Shown piece after piece: positions 51,321 through 59,779 of a stretch of DNA of 64,000 nt (position 1 is its first letter; the number at the start of each line of letters is the position of its first letter). Origin of the DNA: Porphyromonas pasteri. Its GTDB lineage: Bacteria > Bacteroidota > Bacteroidia > Bacteroidales > Porphyromonadaceae. Both the position numbers and the translations under genes were made by a program. Under the pieces are notes generated by a model. It did not search any database, was not told where the DNA came from, and saw nothing but the letters and a program-made list of their open reading frames with translations. Where the stretch lies: the NCBI RefSeq assembly GCF_014647755.1, contig NZ_BMPU01000001.1, forward strand, positions 682,001 to 746,000, written 5' to 3'.

Positions 51321-51489
51321 ACCACTATTCGTTTGGAGGGCGAACCAATAGTCGTACAGCATACGAACCAGTAGTGGTCGACGAGTGAACCAGTAGTGGT
51401 ATAGCATGCGAACCAATAGTGGTCACGACGTCGACCAGTATTGGTCCGAAAGCGAACTTATATTGGTCGGAGCGGAGACCAATATGAGA
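51321..51489 (+). repeat. 22/23-bp periodic array, core ACCARTANTGGT
   Basis: Eight units start at 51321, 51344, 51367, 51389, 51412, 51434, 51456 and 51478: steps 23, 23, 22, 23, 22, 22, 22. The best units read ACCAGTAGTGGT (twice), ACCAATAGTGGT and ACCAGTATTGGT; the outer ones (ACCACTATTCGT, ACCAATATGAGA) are degenerate. Linkers share CGA before the next core (GCATACGA, ACGAGTGA, GCATGCGA, GACGTCG). The last unit runs directly into element copy C. Confidence 0.9.
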
Positions 51490-51805
51490 CTATTCCGAGA
51501 GTCCTGTCCTTTATTTAGAGTGCTAAGGCATCGCACGCCCAGCTCCCCGATATACCTCTCCGAAGTGATACGAAAGCCCTGCGCCTTATCGCGAGTATTT
51601 TTCTTATTCAGCAGCGGGAAAAGCATCGTTCTCGTGAAGAAAAAAGCATCTTCCCGTAGTGCTCTTCCTCTGTCTATATACGTAGTCTTAAAGACCAGGC
51701 ACGTCAATCCAAATATCCACGTACGTAGATATTAGAGCCACGTACGTAGCCCAAACTTATCTACCACTCGTCCACAACTTTTATCCCTATGCGGAGCAAC
51801 AACCC
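51490..51805 (+). repeat. Dispersed intergenic element, copy C
   Basis: About 316 bp, aligning along its length with copy D (62853-63165) and, from GCCCAGCTCCCCGATATAC on, with copy B. It begins with a short GACT...GAGAGTC inverted repeat and ends with GGAGCAACAACC. Inside are an imperfect hairpin (GGGAAAAGCATCGTTCTCGTGAAG against CTTCCCGTAGTGCTCTTCC, described by its arms only), the palindrome GTCTTAAAGAC, and ACGTAG/ACGTACGT motifs at 51680, 51701, 51719 and 51740. Flanked on both sides by 22-bp arrays of different cores. Confidence 0.88.
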
Positions 51806-51901
51806 AATATAGGTCACTTCACAAAGCTATATAGGAATCAATCCAAAGCTATATAGCTTTCTTCGCCATCCTATATAGCTCGCCTCACATACTCATATAC
51901 C
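51806..51901 (+). repeat. 22-bp periodic array, core AGCTATATAGCT/ACCAATATAGGT
   Basis: ATATAGG or ATATAGC starts at 51807, 51829, 51851 and 51873 and ATATACC at 51895: all steps exactly 22 bp, five units. The third unit is the perfect palindrome AGCTATATAGCT. It abuts the right end of element copy C. Bases 51902-52169 contain no further feature I can support. Confidence 0.88.
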
Positions 51902-52169
51902 TATTATGAGACCATTGTGCAAGCCCACCTCTTCATTACTCGGACCTTCTTTCCTCGAAAATCGGGGTCTTTAGGCTGAGAAGTTCGAAGGAGGAAAGTG
52001 CAAGCTCTGAAGAGATGGCCTTGCGCAATGGTCTTAATATAGGTTAACCTCCCTCCCCTCGGGAGACTGCTCCATAATCCTACCCAAATGGAAGTCTCCT
52101 GGATCACAACTCGAGGAGCGAACAACCTGAGGATAACTTCCCAATCAACAGAGTCCAAAAAAGTTGGCG

Positions 52170-52177
52170 TATCTTTG
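52170..52177 (+). promoter_or_regulatory. Promoter -7 box for the nucleoside phosphorylase gene
   Basis: TATCTTTG followed by GT, 76 bases before the ATG at 52254. Confidence 0.65.
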
Positions 52178-52253
52178 GTAATCCACTCCTCTCCTTATGG
52201 GGAGAGGTACTCATCTGGAGGCATCTCGCCTCCCTACCCTATCAAGAATACTT

Positions 52254-53132
52254 ATGAGTAATAAGCGTACCATCCCCACCTCTGAGCTCATCATCAATGG
52301 TGACGGCTCTGTCTTCCACCTTCATCTGCGTCCCGAGCAGCTCGCTGACCGCGTCTTCCTCGTCGGGGACCCCGCACGAGTTGATATGGTCGCTTCACGC
52401 TTCGACTCCATCGAGTGCAATGTATCGAGCCGCGAGTTCCACACCATCACGGGCTCTTACAAGGGCAAGCGCATCTCCATCGTCAGCCACGGCATCGGCA
52501 CGGACAATATCGACATCGTCCTCAATGAGCTGGATGCCCTGGCAAACATTGACTTTGAGACCCGCCAAGAGAAGGACACCTTCCGTCAGCTGACCCTCGT
52601 ACGCGTCGGTACCTCGGGCGGCCTGCAGGACGAGACTCCTATCGGCACCTACGTTGCAGCCGAGCACTCCATCGGCTTCGACGGTGTGATCTACTTCTAC
52701 TCTGATACGGCACGCATCCGCAATCGCGCCTTCGAAGAAGCTCTCATCAGTCAGCTCGAGTGGAAGATCGAAGGCCTGCGCCCCTACGTCGTCGCTGCAG
52801 ACAAGAGCCTCATCCAGCAGATCTGCCAGGATGACATCCTGCGTGGGAACACCATCGCTGCTAATGGCTTCTACGGTCCCCAAGGTCGTCAGCTGCGCCT
52901 CCCTCTGCAGGACCCCAAGCTCAATGAGAAGATTCAGGGCTTCAACTTCGAGGGCTACCGTCTGACAAACTACGAGATGGAGAGCTCCTCTCTCGCTGGG
53001 CTTGCTGCTCTCATGGGGCACCGTGCTATGACCGTCTGCTGTATCATCGCTGGGCGTAAGGCACAGAATATGAATACCGACTACAAGGGTAGCATCGAGG
53101 GGCTTATTGACCTCGTCCTCGAGCGTATCTAA
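52254..53132 (+). CDS. Nucleoside phosphorylase (uridine phosphorylase type)
   Basis: Phosphorolysis of a nucleoside to base and pentose-1-P. Start ATG 52254 (MSNKRTIPTSELI), 292 residues; the frame opens earlier at 52197 but that part is only leader. The NP-I fold is shown by VFLVGDPARVDMVASRFD, SHGIGTDNIDIVLNELDAL, VRVGTSGGLQDETPIGTYV (phosphate site), and NYEMESSSLAGLAALMGHRAMTVCCIIAGR with the Glu-Met-Glu nucleoside-binding motif. The longer C-terminus (to DLVLERI) and sequence favour uridine phosphorylase over purine phosphorylase. It precedes crcB by 19 bp. Confidence 0.9.
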   Translation: MSNKRTIPTSELIINGDGSVFHLHLRPEQLADRVFLVGDPARVDMVASRFDSIECNVSSREFHTITGSYKGKRISIVSHGIGTDNIDIVLNELDALANIDFETRQEKDTFRQLTLVRVGTSGGLQDETPIGTYVAAEHSIGFDGVIYFYSDTARIRNRAFEEALISQLEWKIEGLRPYVVAADKSLIQQICQDDILRGNTIAANGFYGPQGRQLRLPLQDPKLNEKIQGFNFEGYRLTNYEMESSSLAGLAALMGHRAMTVCCIIAGRKAQNMNTDYKGSIEGLIDLVLERI

Positions 53133-53151
53133 GCCCCCTCCACAGCTAAAT

Positions 53152-53541
53152 ATGGAGGCACTTTCGCTCAAGGCCCTATTATACATCTTCATCGGAGGAG
53201 GCTCAGGGAGCCTCCTCCGATACCTTATTGGCTGGGGGACAGCACAGCTCCTCGGACGGCCGACCCCATGGGCGACCTGGGGCATCAACCTCTTGGGCTC
53301 CCTTCTCATCGGGCTGCTCTTGGGGGTGATGATGCGCCCTACAGGACTCAGCTCCGACTACCGCCCGCTGCTCATCATCGGATTCTGCGGTGGCTTCACT
53401 ACCTTCTCCACCCTCTCGGCTGACCTCGTGAACTACCTACGTAGTGGGGAGCTTCTTATGGCTCTGGCCTACCTCAGCCTTAGCCTCATCGGGGGCGTCC
53501 TGCTGGCTTACCTCGGCCTTCGCTGGGGACGCACCCTCTGA
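53152..53541 (+). CDS. crcB: Fluoride ion channel CrcB/Fluc
   Basis: Dual-topology dimeric fluoride exporter of the inner membrane. 129 residues from ATG 53152 (MEALSLKALLYIFIGGG); four hydrophobic helices, with GGGSGSLLRYLIGW near the N-terminus, TWGINLLGSLLIG, and the fluoride-pore signature GFCGGFTTFSTLSAD. The earlier frame start at 53107 overlaps the previous gene. No fluoride (crcB) riboswitch was recognised upstream; the gene is read through from the nucleoside phosphorylase gene. Confidence 0.95.
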   Translation: MEALSLKALLYIFIGGGSGSLLRYLIGWGTAQLLGRPTPWATWGINLLGSLLIGLLLGVMMRPTGLSSDYRPLLIIGFCGGFTTFSTLSADLVNYLRSGELLMALAYLSLSLIGGVLLAYLGLRWGRTL

Positions 53542-53561
53542 TAGTATCCTAATCCTACGCT

Positions 53562-56396
53562 ATGCATAGACCTCTACGCTTTCTCACCCTACTCCTTTCC
53601 CTCACAGCTCTCTCAGAGAGTGCCCTTGCTAAGCCGATTGACCAAGCGACAGCGTCGCAGCTGGCACGCCAAGTCCTCCGCGTCGGCAAGACCTCCGCAC
53701 GTAGCCTCCAGCACCTTCAGCTCACCGAGCGCCCTACCTACTATATATATAATGTAGGGGCAAGCGGGGGCTTTGCACTCATCGCCAAGGACGATACAGG
53801 GGGAGCTATCATCGGCTACAGCGACCGTGGGAGCTTTGACCTGGAGCGCATGCCCCAGGAGCTCAGAGCACTTTTCTCTACTCTTGACCAGCCTCAGCCC
53901 GCCGCACAAGGTAAGAGCGAAGCACGCGCCTTTGCCTATCCACCAAAGCACGGGAAGGTAATAGCCCCCTTAGTTAGCTCGCGCTGGGGGCAAGGCCACC
54001 CCTATAGCCTCGGCACCCCGACCTATACCGACAGCGATGGCGACCAGCAGCACATGTATGCTGGGTGCGTAGCCGTGGCTATGGCTCAGGTGATGTACTA
54101 TCATCAGTGGCCTACTCAAGGCACTGGATCCAAGACGCACAATCAGCTCGGCTATCGTGACTTCTCCACAAGCCACTACCGCTGGAGCGATATGCGCCCC
54201 GTCTATGGGAACAATGAGCGCTACATCGGCTCGGGGAATAACCGTCGTGTACGCCCCGATGATGATCCGATCTTCACCTCGGTAGCCCAACTTATGTCCG
54301 ACCTCGGTGTCGCCGTATCTATGGGCTACACCCAGTACGCCAGTAGCACCTCCTCCGAGCAGGCTGCCGCAGCCCTCTCGATCTACTTCAGCTATGATGC
54401 TACGCCTGCTCTATCGGCCTCGGTCCTTGGGATAAGCACCATCGAGCGCCTTCTGAAAGAAGAGCTTGAAGCGGGCTTCCCCATCTACGTCAGTGGGATG
54501 AATCGGAGTGGAGGCAAGCTCTATGGACACGCTTGGGTCGTGGACGGAGTAGATGCCGACGGGCTCTTTCACATGAACTTTGGCTGGGACGGACAAAGCG
54601 ATGGTTACTATTCCCTCCGACGCATTGCCCCCGGGCAAGCAGGGAATGAGTTTGGTGGTCGCAAGGTCGACTTCTCCCAAGGGATACAAATCATCTTAGC
54701 CCATCCCAAACGCACGGGTACAGCTCCGCTCTCTGATGAAGTGAAGGGTATGGGGTCAGGGTTAGCAAGTCACTACTCAGCCTTCCTCCGCCTGCATGGA
54801 GCTGGAGGCATGAAGCGTGCACGCAAGAAAAGCATTGATGTAGACCTCGCTGGCTTCATCAACAAGGGTCTTCCCTTCAAGGGCGACTACGGCTATGGAC
54901 TCTACGATAGCGAAGGGCATCTCCTGCGTATCTATCCCTCCAAGTACCACAGTGCAGGGGGCTTCACCAAGGTCAAGCTCTATGGACAGATGGTCGATGG
55001 GCAGTACATCAGTGAGGAGATGGCCGAGACCGACCGCTTAGCTATCGAGGGCCTCGCAGCAGGGATCTATGCCCTGCGTCCTATGAGTTCGCGCCTCCAA
55101 GAGGATGGAAGCTGGACTCCCTGGCAGCTCATCCTGGATGCCCCCACCCTGGGTCTTCGTCTCACAGAGAGTGAGGTGGAGGTCATCGAGGAGGATGGCT
55201 TCGACCGAGGCTTCCAGATCATAGAGCCCCTGCAGCAGCCCGCACTCTATCCTGGTGATGAAGTCCGTCTTCCCCTTGTCATCAAGCATCTCGCTGCCAC
55301 CAGCCGCGACACCCAGCTCGTCCTTCGCCTCTATGACGAAGCAGGCAAGCTCGTCGAGGGCTTCCAAGAAGCAGCACCGCTTGAGCTGGAGTTCACGCCT
55401 ATGGAGACACGTCTTGTCCACCTACCTCTCACCCTCCCTACAGGGATACAAGCAGGGCGCTATCGCCTCTCACTTGAGGTAAAGCACGGTGATGGGAGCA
55501 GCACCTATCCGACACAGCGCTACCAGCTTCGAGAAGAGACCTATCTCACGATATCAGCTCCTATCACAGGACGCGTACAGGCCGTAGGCGCTCAGATCAC
55601 GGATGCCGCAGGGCAAGAACTCAAGAGCTACCCCGTAGACCTCACTACGGGTAGTAGCCCATACCTTGCTGTCAGCGTGAAGACTCCTTCATCCAATACG
55701 TCTCTCGGCACGATACGCCTCTACCTCGAGGATCCATCCACGGGGAGCCGTACACTCTGTGCAACACGTACCCTCACCCACTCGAGCTTCTACACGATGA
55801 CCAACATCATCAAGAGCGATGCCCTCACCCAGCAGCTTCTCGGCAACCTCATCACAGGTAGAGCCTACCGTGTCGTGGCAGAGGTCACACAGGGTGAGAC
55901 GGTGTACAGCGCTTGGGCACCTAACGAGCCTGCCGTCTACGTGACCTTCATCACAGGACGAAGCCCAGAGACGCCACCGACAGCTGTGGTCCATCCAGCC
56001 GAGCCTGCAACTGAGGAGCTGCCTGAGCCTGAGCCAGTACCTACCCCTACACCTCAGCCGCAGCCTACGCCCCAGCCGACTCCGACACCTCAGCCCACAC
56101 CAGTGCCCGTGCCTGATCCCAAGCCAGAGCCTAAGCCGACACCTACTCCGACTCCTAAGGAAGAAGCGCAGCAGGAAGGGCAACTTCGCTACTTCCCCAG
56201 CGAAAGCCGTGTCGAGGTCTTCGGCAAGCAGCTCCTTCGTCTGGAGGTCTTTGACCTGACGGGCAAGCGTCTTATCCTCCATACCCTCACGGGTACGACA
56301 CAGGCAAACCTTTCGCTCAGCACCCTGCCACGCGGGCTCTACCTCGTACGCGTGCTGGATGGGTCGAGCTACTCGACGCACCGTATCGCCCGATGA
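53562..56396 (+). CDS. C10-family cysteine protease (streptopain/PrtT-like) with type IX sorting domain
   Basis: Secreted protease, 944 residues. Signal peptide (to ALAKP, about 1-23), a SpeB-type propeptide (about 25-130, QATASQLARQVLRVGKTS...YYIYNVGASGGFALIAKDD, typical of the Spi/C10 pro-region), and the catalytic domain with GCVAVAMAQVMYYHQWP (nucleophile Cys169) and GHAWVVDGVDADGLFHMNFGW (His323, Trp342). Then come beta-sandwich domains (about 400-800), a Pro/Thr repeat linker (about 815-865) and a C-terminal domain ending VFDLTGKRL...LPRGLYLVRVLDGSSYSTHRIAR, a type A type IX secretion signal. Relatives are PrtT of P. gingivalis and interpain A of Prevotella. It should be exported by the system that includes PorV. 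Twenty bp after crcB. Confidence 0.93.
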   Translation: MHRPLRFLTLLLSLTALSESALAKPIDQATASQLARQVLRVGKTSARSLQHLQLTERPTYYIYNVGASGGFALIAKDDTGGAIIGYSDRGSFDLERMPQELRALFSTLDQPQPAAQGKSEARAFAYPPKHGKVIAPLVSSRWGQGHPYSLGTPTYTDSDGDQQHMYAGCVAVAMAQVMYYHQWPTQGTGSKTHNQLGYRDFSTSHYRWSDMRPVYGNNERYIGSGNNRRVRPDDDPIFTSVAQLMSDLGVAVSMGYTQYASSTSSEQAAAALSIYFSYDATPALSASVLGISTIERLLKEELEAGFPIYVSGMNRSGGKLYGHAWVVDGVDADGLFHMNFGWDGQSDGYYSLRRIAPGQAGNEFGGRKVDFSQGIQIILAHPKRTGTAPLSDEVKGMGSGLASHYSAFLRLHGAGGMKRARKKSIDVDLAGFINKGLPFKGDYGYGLYDSEGHLLRIYPSKYHSAGGFTKVKLYGQMVDGQYISEEMAETDRLAIEGLAAGIYALRPMSSRLQEDGSWTPWQLILDAPTLGLRLTESEVEVIEEDGFDRGFQIIEPLQQPALYPGDEVRLPLVIKHLAATSRDTQLVLRLYDEAGKLVEGFQEAAPLELEFTPMETRLVHLPLTLPTGIQAGRYRLSLEVKHGDGSSTYPTQRYQLREETYLTISAPITGRVQAVGAQITDAAGQELKSYPVDLTTGSSPYLAVSVKTPSSNTSLGTIRLYLEDPSTGSRTLCATRTLTHSSFYTMTNIIKSDALTQQLLGNLITGRAYRVVAEVTQGETVYSAWAPNEPAVYVTFITGRSPETPPTAVVHPAEPATEELPEPEPVPTPTPQPQPTPQPTPTPQPTPVPVPDPKPEPKPTPTPTPKEEAQQEGQLRYFPSESRVEVFGKQLLRLEVFDLTGKRLILHTLTGTTQANLSLSTLPRGLYLVRVLDGSSYSTHRIAR

Positions 56397-56433
56397 TCAG
56401 GTGAGCGGTATTGGCTACAACGGATATTATCAC

Positions 56434-56441
56434 TACCTTTG
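56434..56441 (+). promoter_or_regulatory. Promoter -7 box for tRNA-Leu
   Basis: TACCTTTG followed by CC, 47 bases before the tRNA 5' end. Confidence 0.65.
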
Positions 56442-56488
56442 CCTCGCAATTACAGAAGCCTTGCCCACGGGCAACGCACTTCACACAG

Positions 56489-56570
56489 GCGGCTGTGGTG
56501 TAATTGGTAGCCACGTCAGACTTAGGATCTGATGCCGCGAGGCGTGGGGGTTCGAGTCCCTTCAGCCGCA
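56489..56570 (+). tRNA. tRNA-Leu (anticodon TAG)
   Basis: Class II tRNA of 82 bases: acceptor GCGGCTG/CAGCCGC with discriminator A, anticodon stem TCAGA/TCTGA around CTTAGGA (anticodon TAG, codon CTA), variable arm TGCCGCGAGGCG, T arm GGGGG-TTCGAGT-CCCTT. CCA not encoded. Confidence 0.96.
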
Positions 56571-56574
56571 CTGA

Positions 56575-56622
56575 AAGCAGGCGATCTACTCTATCGATGA
56601 GTAAGACCGCCTGCTTCTCTTT
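56575..56622 (+). terminator. Intrinsic terminator after tRNA-Leu
   Basis: AAGCAGGCG (56575-56583) pairs with CGCCTGCTT (56608-56616), followed by CTCTTTT. Confidence 0.85.
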
Positions 56623-56642
56623 TATACGTGGGACGCTATTTG

Positions 56643-56674
56643 TTTGGTAAATGCCCTACCTTGGCTTACCTTTG
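56643..56674 (+). promoter_or_regulatory. Promoter of the thiamine uptake operon
   Basis: TTTG (56643-56646), a 20-base spacer and TACCTTTG (56667-56674) match both boxes of the Bacteroidetes promoter. Transcription would start just before the TPP riboswitch. Confidence 0.75.
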
Positions 56675-56690
56675 CGCCCGAAAGAACTAA

Positions 56691-56778
56691 GGACAAAGGG
56701 GTGCTCACCGCACATAATGGTGAGCTGAGATGATACCCTCAAGACCTGACCCAGATCATGCTGGCGTAGGGATTGTTC
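56691..56778 (+). promoter_or_regulatory. TPP riboswitch (THI element)
   Basis: Conserved thiamine-pyrophosphate aptamer. Closing stem P1 GGACAA (56691-56696) with TTGTTC (56773-56778), then AGGGGTGC, the variable P3 hairpin CTCACCGCACATAATGGTGAG, the pyrimidine-sensor CTGAGATGATACCC, and the pyrophosphate-sensor arm GACCTGACCCAGATCATGCTGGCGTAGGGA (given by its parts). The first possible downstream ATG is at 56821. Binding of TPP should shut off the transporter operon, by sequestering the initiation region or by terminating; no clear terminator hairpin is seen before the ATG. Confidence 0.95.
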
Positions 56779-56820
56779 ATCGACCATTATCTACCCTTTC
56801 CCCTTCAGCTCTGCATTACT

Positions 56821-59133
56821 ATGCCAATGAATAAGTATTGTATGATGAAGAGAAAAACAACGCTCCTCTCCACCGTGGTCCTCTCGGCCACAGCTACCTT
56901 CCTAGCCTCTCCCTCCGTAGCTACAGCTACACAGCTCGCAGATAGTCTCAGCACGCACCGCCTCGAGGAAGTGCAGGTAACCGCTACACGCGCTTCAGCA
57001 AAGACACCTATGTCTTTCTCCAACGTCTCGAAAGGCCAGCTCCTGAAGTCAAACCTTGGGCAAGACGTCCCCTACCTCCTTCTGCAGACACCTTCCGTCG
57101 TAGCGACGAGCGAGCCTGGTATCGGTATCGGCTACACCTACCTGCGAGTACGTGGGGTTGATGCAGCCGGCATCAATATCATGACCAATGGCGTGCCACT
57201 CAATGACTCCGAGAGCCAAGGGGTCTTCTGGGCAAATATGCCGAACTTCTCCTCCAGCATCCAGGATGCTCAGCTCCAGCGTGGCGTCGGGACATCATCT
57301 AATGGCTCTGCTGCCTTCGGTGCCAGCCTCAACCTCCGCACCGACCACTTCTCCATGACACCGACCGCCTCCCTCACCCTCCTCGGTGGGTCTTACAATA
57401 CCTTCCGACGTGACGTCCATGCCTCTACAGGGCGCATCGCAGGGCATTGGGCCTTAGAAGCTCGCCTTGGGAAGACGACCACGGATGGCTACATCGACCG
57501 CAGTGGTACGGAGGGCACCTCCTACTTCATTCAGGGAGGCTACTTCGGGGAGAACACCATCCTCAAGCTCCTCTCCTTCGGCGGGAAGCAGCGCACAGGT
57601 ATCGCTTGGAACGGACTTAGCCCCGAGGAAGAAGCCGTCTACGGCCGACGCTACAACTCCGCTGGGCACATGAATCCCGGCAGCACACCTCAAGATGCTC
57701 GCTACCGATATAATACAGACAACTATGAGCAGTACCACTATCAAGCACAGCTCACCCAGCGTCTGAGTGAGGGCTTGATACTCAATCTCACCGCGCACTA
57801 CACCAAGGGCTACGGCTTCACCGACGAGTACCGCACGGGGCGTAAGCTCAAGGAATACGGGCTGAAGGAATTCATCCTCCGTGATGAGAGTGGCGCTGCT
57901 ATCCTCGACAAGGATGGCAAGGAGCAGAAGGTCAAGAAGATCACGCTGCTTCGCACCAAGTACCTTGACAATGATTTCGCAGGGGGTATCGCGACGCTCG
58001 ACTATAAGTCCGATCGCCTGGAGCTCACTGCTGGGCTGTCTGCTAACCACTATGCGGGCGATCACTACGGTGAGCGCATTCCCGTCACGCCCTACCCTTA
58101 CCTCGTAGAGCCCAATGAGCGCTACTACGAAGACAAGGCCAATAAGACCGACCTCTCAGGCTTCGTGAAGGCGAACTATGAGGTAGTGACTGGACTCAAC
58201 CTCTTTGCCGACCTCCAGTACCGCTTCATCGACTACCGCATCGCTGGTACGATCGACCACTTCATCAAGAATAGCCAGGGAGCTATGGTAGCACAAGAGA
58301 TCGACCTCAAGAAGACCTTCAGCTTCCTCAATCCGAAGGCGGGGCTCTTCTATCAGTTCGCTCCCCAGCATCACGTCTATGGCTCGGTCGCAGTAGCTCA
58401 CCGAGAGCCCAATCGTAAGAACTACACCGAGGTCAGCCCTAAGGACTACCCTCGTGCTGAGCGCCTCACGGACTACGAAGTCGGCTACGGTTTCCGCAGT
58501 CGCTCCTTCACCGCTGGGCTCAACCTATATTATATGGACTACCACGATCAGCTCGTGCTCAATGGTAAGCAGAGCGATGTCGGCGGTAAGCTCAGCGAGA
58601 ACGTAGCCAGCAGCCACCGTATGGGTGCCGAGCTCAATGCTTCATGGAAGATCTGCCCCATGCTTCGCTGGGATCTGGCAGGTGCCGTCAGTAAGAACCA
58701 AATCAAGCGGTACCACCTCTATGCTTGGAGCGATAAGGCTGGTGACGAAGTGCTGACGACCTATGACCGCACTCCTATTGCTTACTCACCCCAGCTTGTC
58801 CTAAGCAATACGCTGACCTTTACGCATCGTGCCTTCGAAGCTGCCCTTACCTCGCAGTACGTCGGTATGCAGTACCTCGATAATACGGGGAGCCGTGAGC
58901 GTAGTCTCCCCGCCTACCACGTAGCGAGCCTACGCCTCGGCTATGAGCTACCCGTACACTTCGTGCGTAGCTGGAGCATCAGTCTGCAGATCAACAATCT
59001 CTTCGATGCACGCTACTCGAGCAATGGCGGAGCTGGCTACACCTTCGACAAGAAGGGTGCGATCAGCAGCTACACCTGGACCTATCCTCAGGCTGGTATC
59101 CACGCCTTCCTCGGCACGACCATCACGATATAA
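56821..59133 (+). CDS. TonB-dependent outer membrane receptor, probably for thiamine
   Basis: Outer membrane gated channel driven by TonB. 770 residues from ATG 56821 (alternatives ATG 56827, 56842, 56845; the frame start at 56773 overlaps the riboswitch stem and is not real). Signal peptide MKRKTTLLSTVVLSATATFL...ATA, TonB box region RLEEVQVTATRASAK, plug to about residue 210 (YLLLQTPSVVATSEPGIGIGYTYLRVRGVDAAGINIMTNGVPLNDSESQGVF, shown by its ends), and a barrel of about 22 strands ending AGIHAFLGTTITI. The TPP riboswitch and the PnuC and thiamine-kinase genes downstream give the substrate: thiamine or its phosphates, as for the B. thetaiotaomicron thiamine receptor operon (OmpT-PnuT-Tnr3 order). 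A BtuB-like fold in general. Confidence 0.93.
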   Translation: MPMNKYCMMKRKTTLLSTVVLSATATFLASPSVATATQLADSLSTHRLEEVQVTATRASAKTPMSFSNVSKGQLLKSNLGQDVPYLLLQTPSVVATSEPGIGIGYTYLRVRGVDAAGINIMTNGVPLNDSESQGVFWANMPNFSSSIQDAQLQRGVGTSSNGSAAFGASLNLRTDHFSMTPTASLTLLGGSYNTFRRDVHASTGRIAGHWALEARLGKTTTDGYIDRSGTEGTSYFIQGGYFGENTILKLLSFGGKQRTGIAWNGLSPEEEAVYGRRYNSAGHMNPGSTPQDARYRYNTDNYEQYHYQAQLTQRLSEGLILNLTAHYTKGYGFTDEYRTGRKLKEYGLKEFILRDESGAAILDKDGKEQKVKKITLLRTKYLDNDFAGGIATLDYKSDRLELTAGLSANHYAGDHYGERIPVTPYPYLVEPNERYYEDKANKTDLSGFVKANYEVVTGLNLFADLQYRFIDYRIAGTIDHFIKNSQGAMVAQEIDLKKTFSFLNPKAGLFYQFAPQHHVYGSVAVAHREPNRKNYTEVSPKDYPRAERLTDYEVGYGFRSRSFTAGLNLYYMDYHDQLVLNGKQSDVGGKLSENVASSHRMGAELNASWKICPMLRWDLAGAVSKNQIKRYHLYAWSDKAGDEVLTTYDRTPIAYSPQLVLSNTLTFTHRAFEAALTSQYVGMQYLDNTGSRERSLPAYHVASLRLGYELPVHFVRSWSISLQINNLFDARYSSNGGAGYTFDKKGAISSYTWTYPQAGIHAFLGTTITI

Positions 59134-59151
59134 TCTCTACCTTTACGGTCT

Positions 59152-59763
59152 ATGGATCTGACCACTCTCCTCTCCTTCCTCTCCTCGCACGTCCTGGAGC
59201 TCGTCACGCTCGTCGTGTCACTCATCTGGCTGTACCTCGAGTACCGCGCCAGTATCTGGCTCTGGCCCGTAGGTATCATCCTACCCTTGCTATGGATACC
59301 GATCTGCTATCAGAGTCATCTCTACGGCATGCTCGCTATCAATATCTACTACCTCGTGACCAGCATCATCGGCTGGATAGCGTGGCTACGTAAGGGCAAT
59401 GCCGAGGGAGAAGAAGTCCCCATCTCTAATATTCCGGCGAAGGCTGGGGCGATCTACCTCGCCCTGGCCTTCGTGGGTTACGTCGCTCTGCTCTTCCTCC
59501 ATCCCTTCATCCCCGAGTGGAAGCTCCCTTGGGCGGATGGACTCATGACGATAGCCTCGGTCATCGGCATGCTCTGGATGGCACGAAAGTGGCGTCAGCA
59601 CTGGCTCTGCTGGATCATCGCGAATGCTGCTGGCTTCATCGCACTCTACGGAGCGGAGGACTACATCTCCTCCTTCGTCTACGTCGTGAACTTCGTCACC
59701 GCCTTCTTCGGCTACCGCAAGTGGGGGCAGCTGATGAAGCAGCCCGACAAGCACACCGTCTAA
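59152..59763 (+). CDS. pnuT: PnuC/PnuT-family thiamine transporter
   Basis: Inner membrane facilitator, 203 residues with seven hydrophobic helices. The family motif WPVGIILPLLWIPICYQSHLYGMLAINIYYLVTSIIGWIAW (visible in parts: YGMLAIN, YLVTSIIGWIAWLRKG) and the C-terminal NAAGFIALYGAEDYISSFVYVVNFVTAFFGYRKW are PnuC hallmarks. PnuC proteins take nicotinamide riboside; those under TPP riboswitches and next to thiamine pyrophosphokinase (PnuT) take thiamine, which is then trapped by phosphorylation. Eighteen bp after the receptor gene and 16 bp before the kinase. Confidence 0.93.
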   Translation: MDLTTLLSFLSSHVLELVTLVVSLIWLYLEYRASIWLWPVGIILPLLWIPICYQSHLYGMLAINIYYLVTSIIGWIAWLRKGNAEGEEVPISNIPAKAGAIYLALAFVGYVALLFLHPFIPEWKLPWADGLMTIASVIGMLWMARKWRQHWLCWIIANAAGFIALYGAEDYISSFVYVVNFVTAFFGYRKWGQLMKQPDKHTV

Positions 59764-59779
59764 GTAGTCCCCCGACACC

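Noticed and set aside
51406-51735. Two similar small frames on both strands of element copies C and D
   Set aside because: They arise because the element copies are similar DNA; the frames shift or break in copies A and B and have no start signals.
53107-53151. Upstream start of crcB
   Set aside because: It would overlap the nucleoside phosphorylase gene, and the family N-terminus fits the ATG at 53152.
53130-53160. Fluoride (crcB) riboswitch upstream of crcB
   Set aside because: Only 19 bp separate crcB from the preceding gene and no fluoride aptamer motif is visible.
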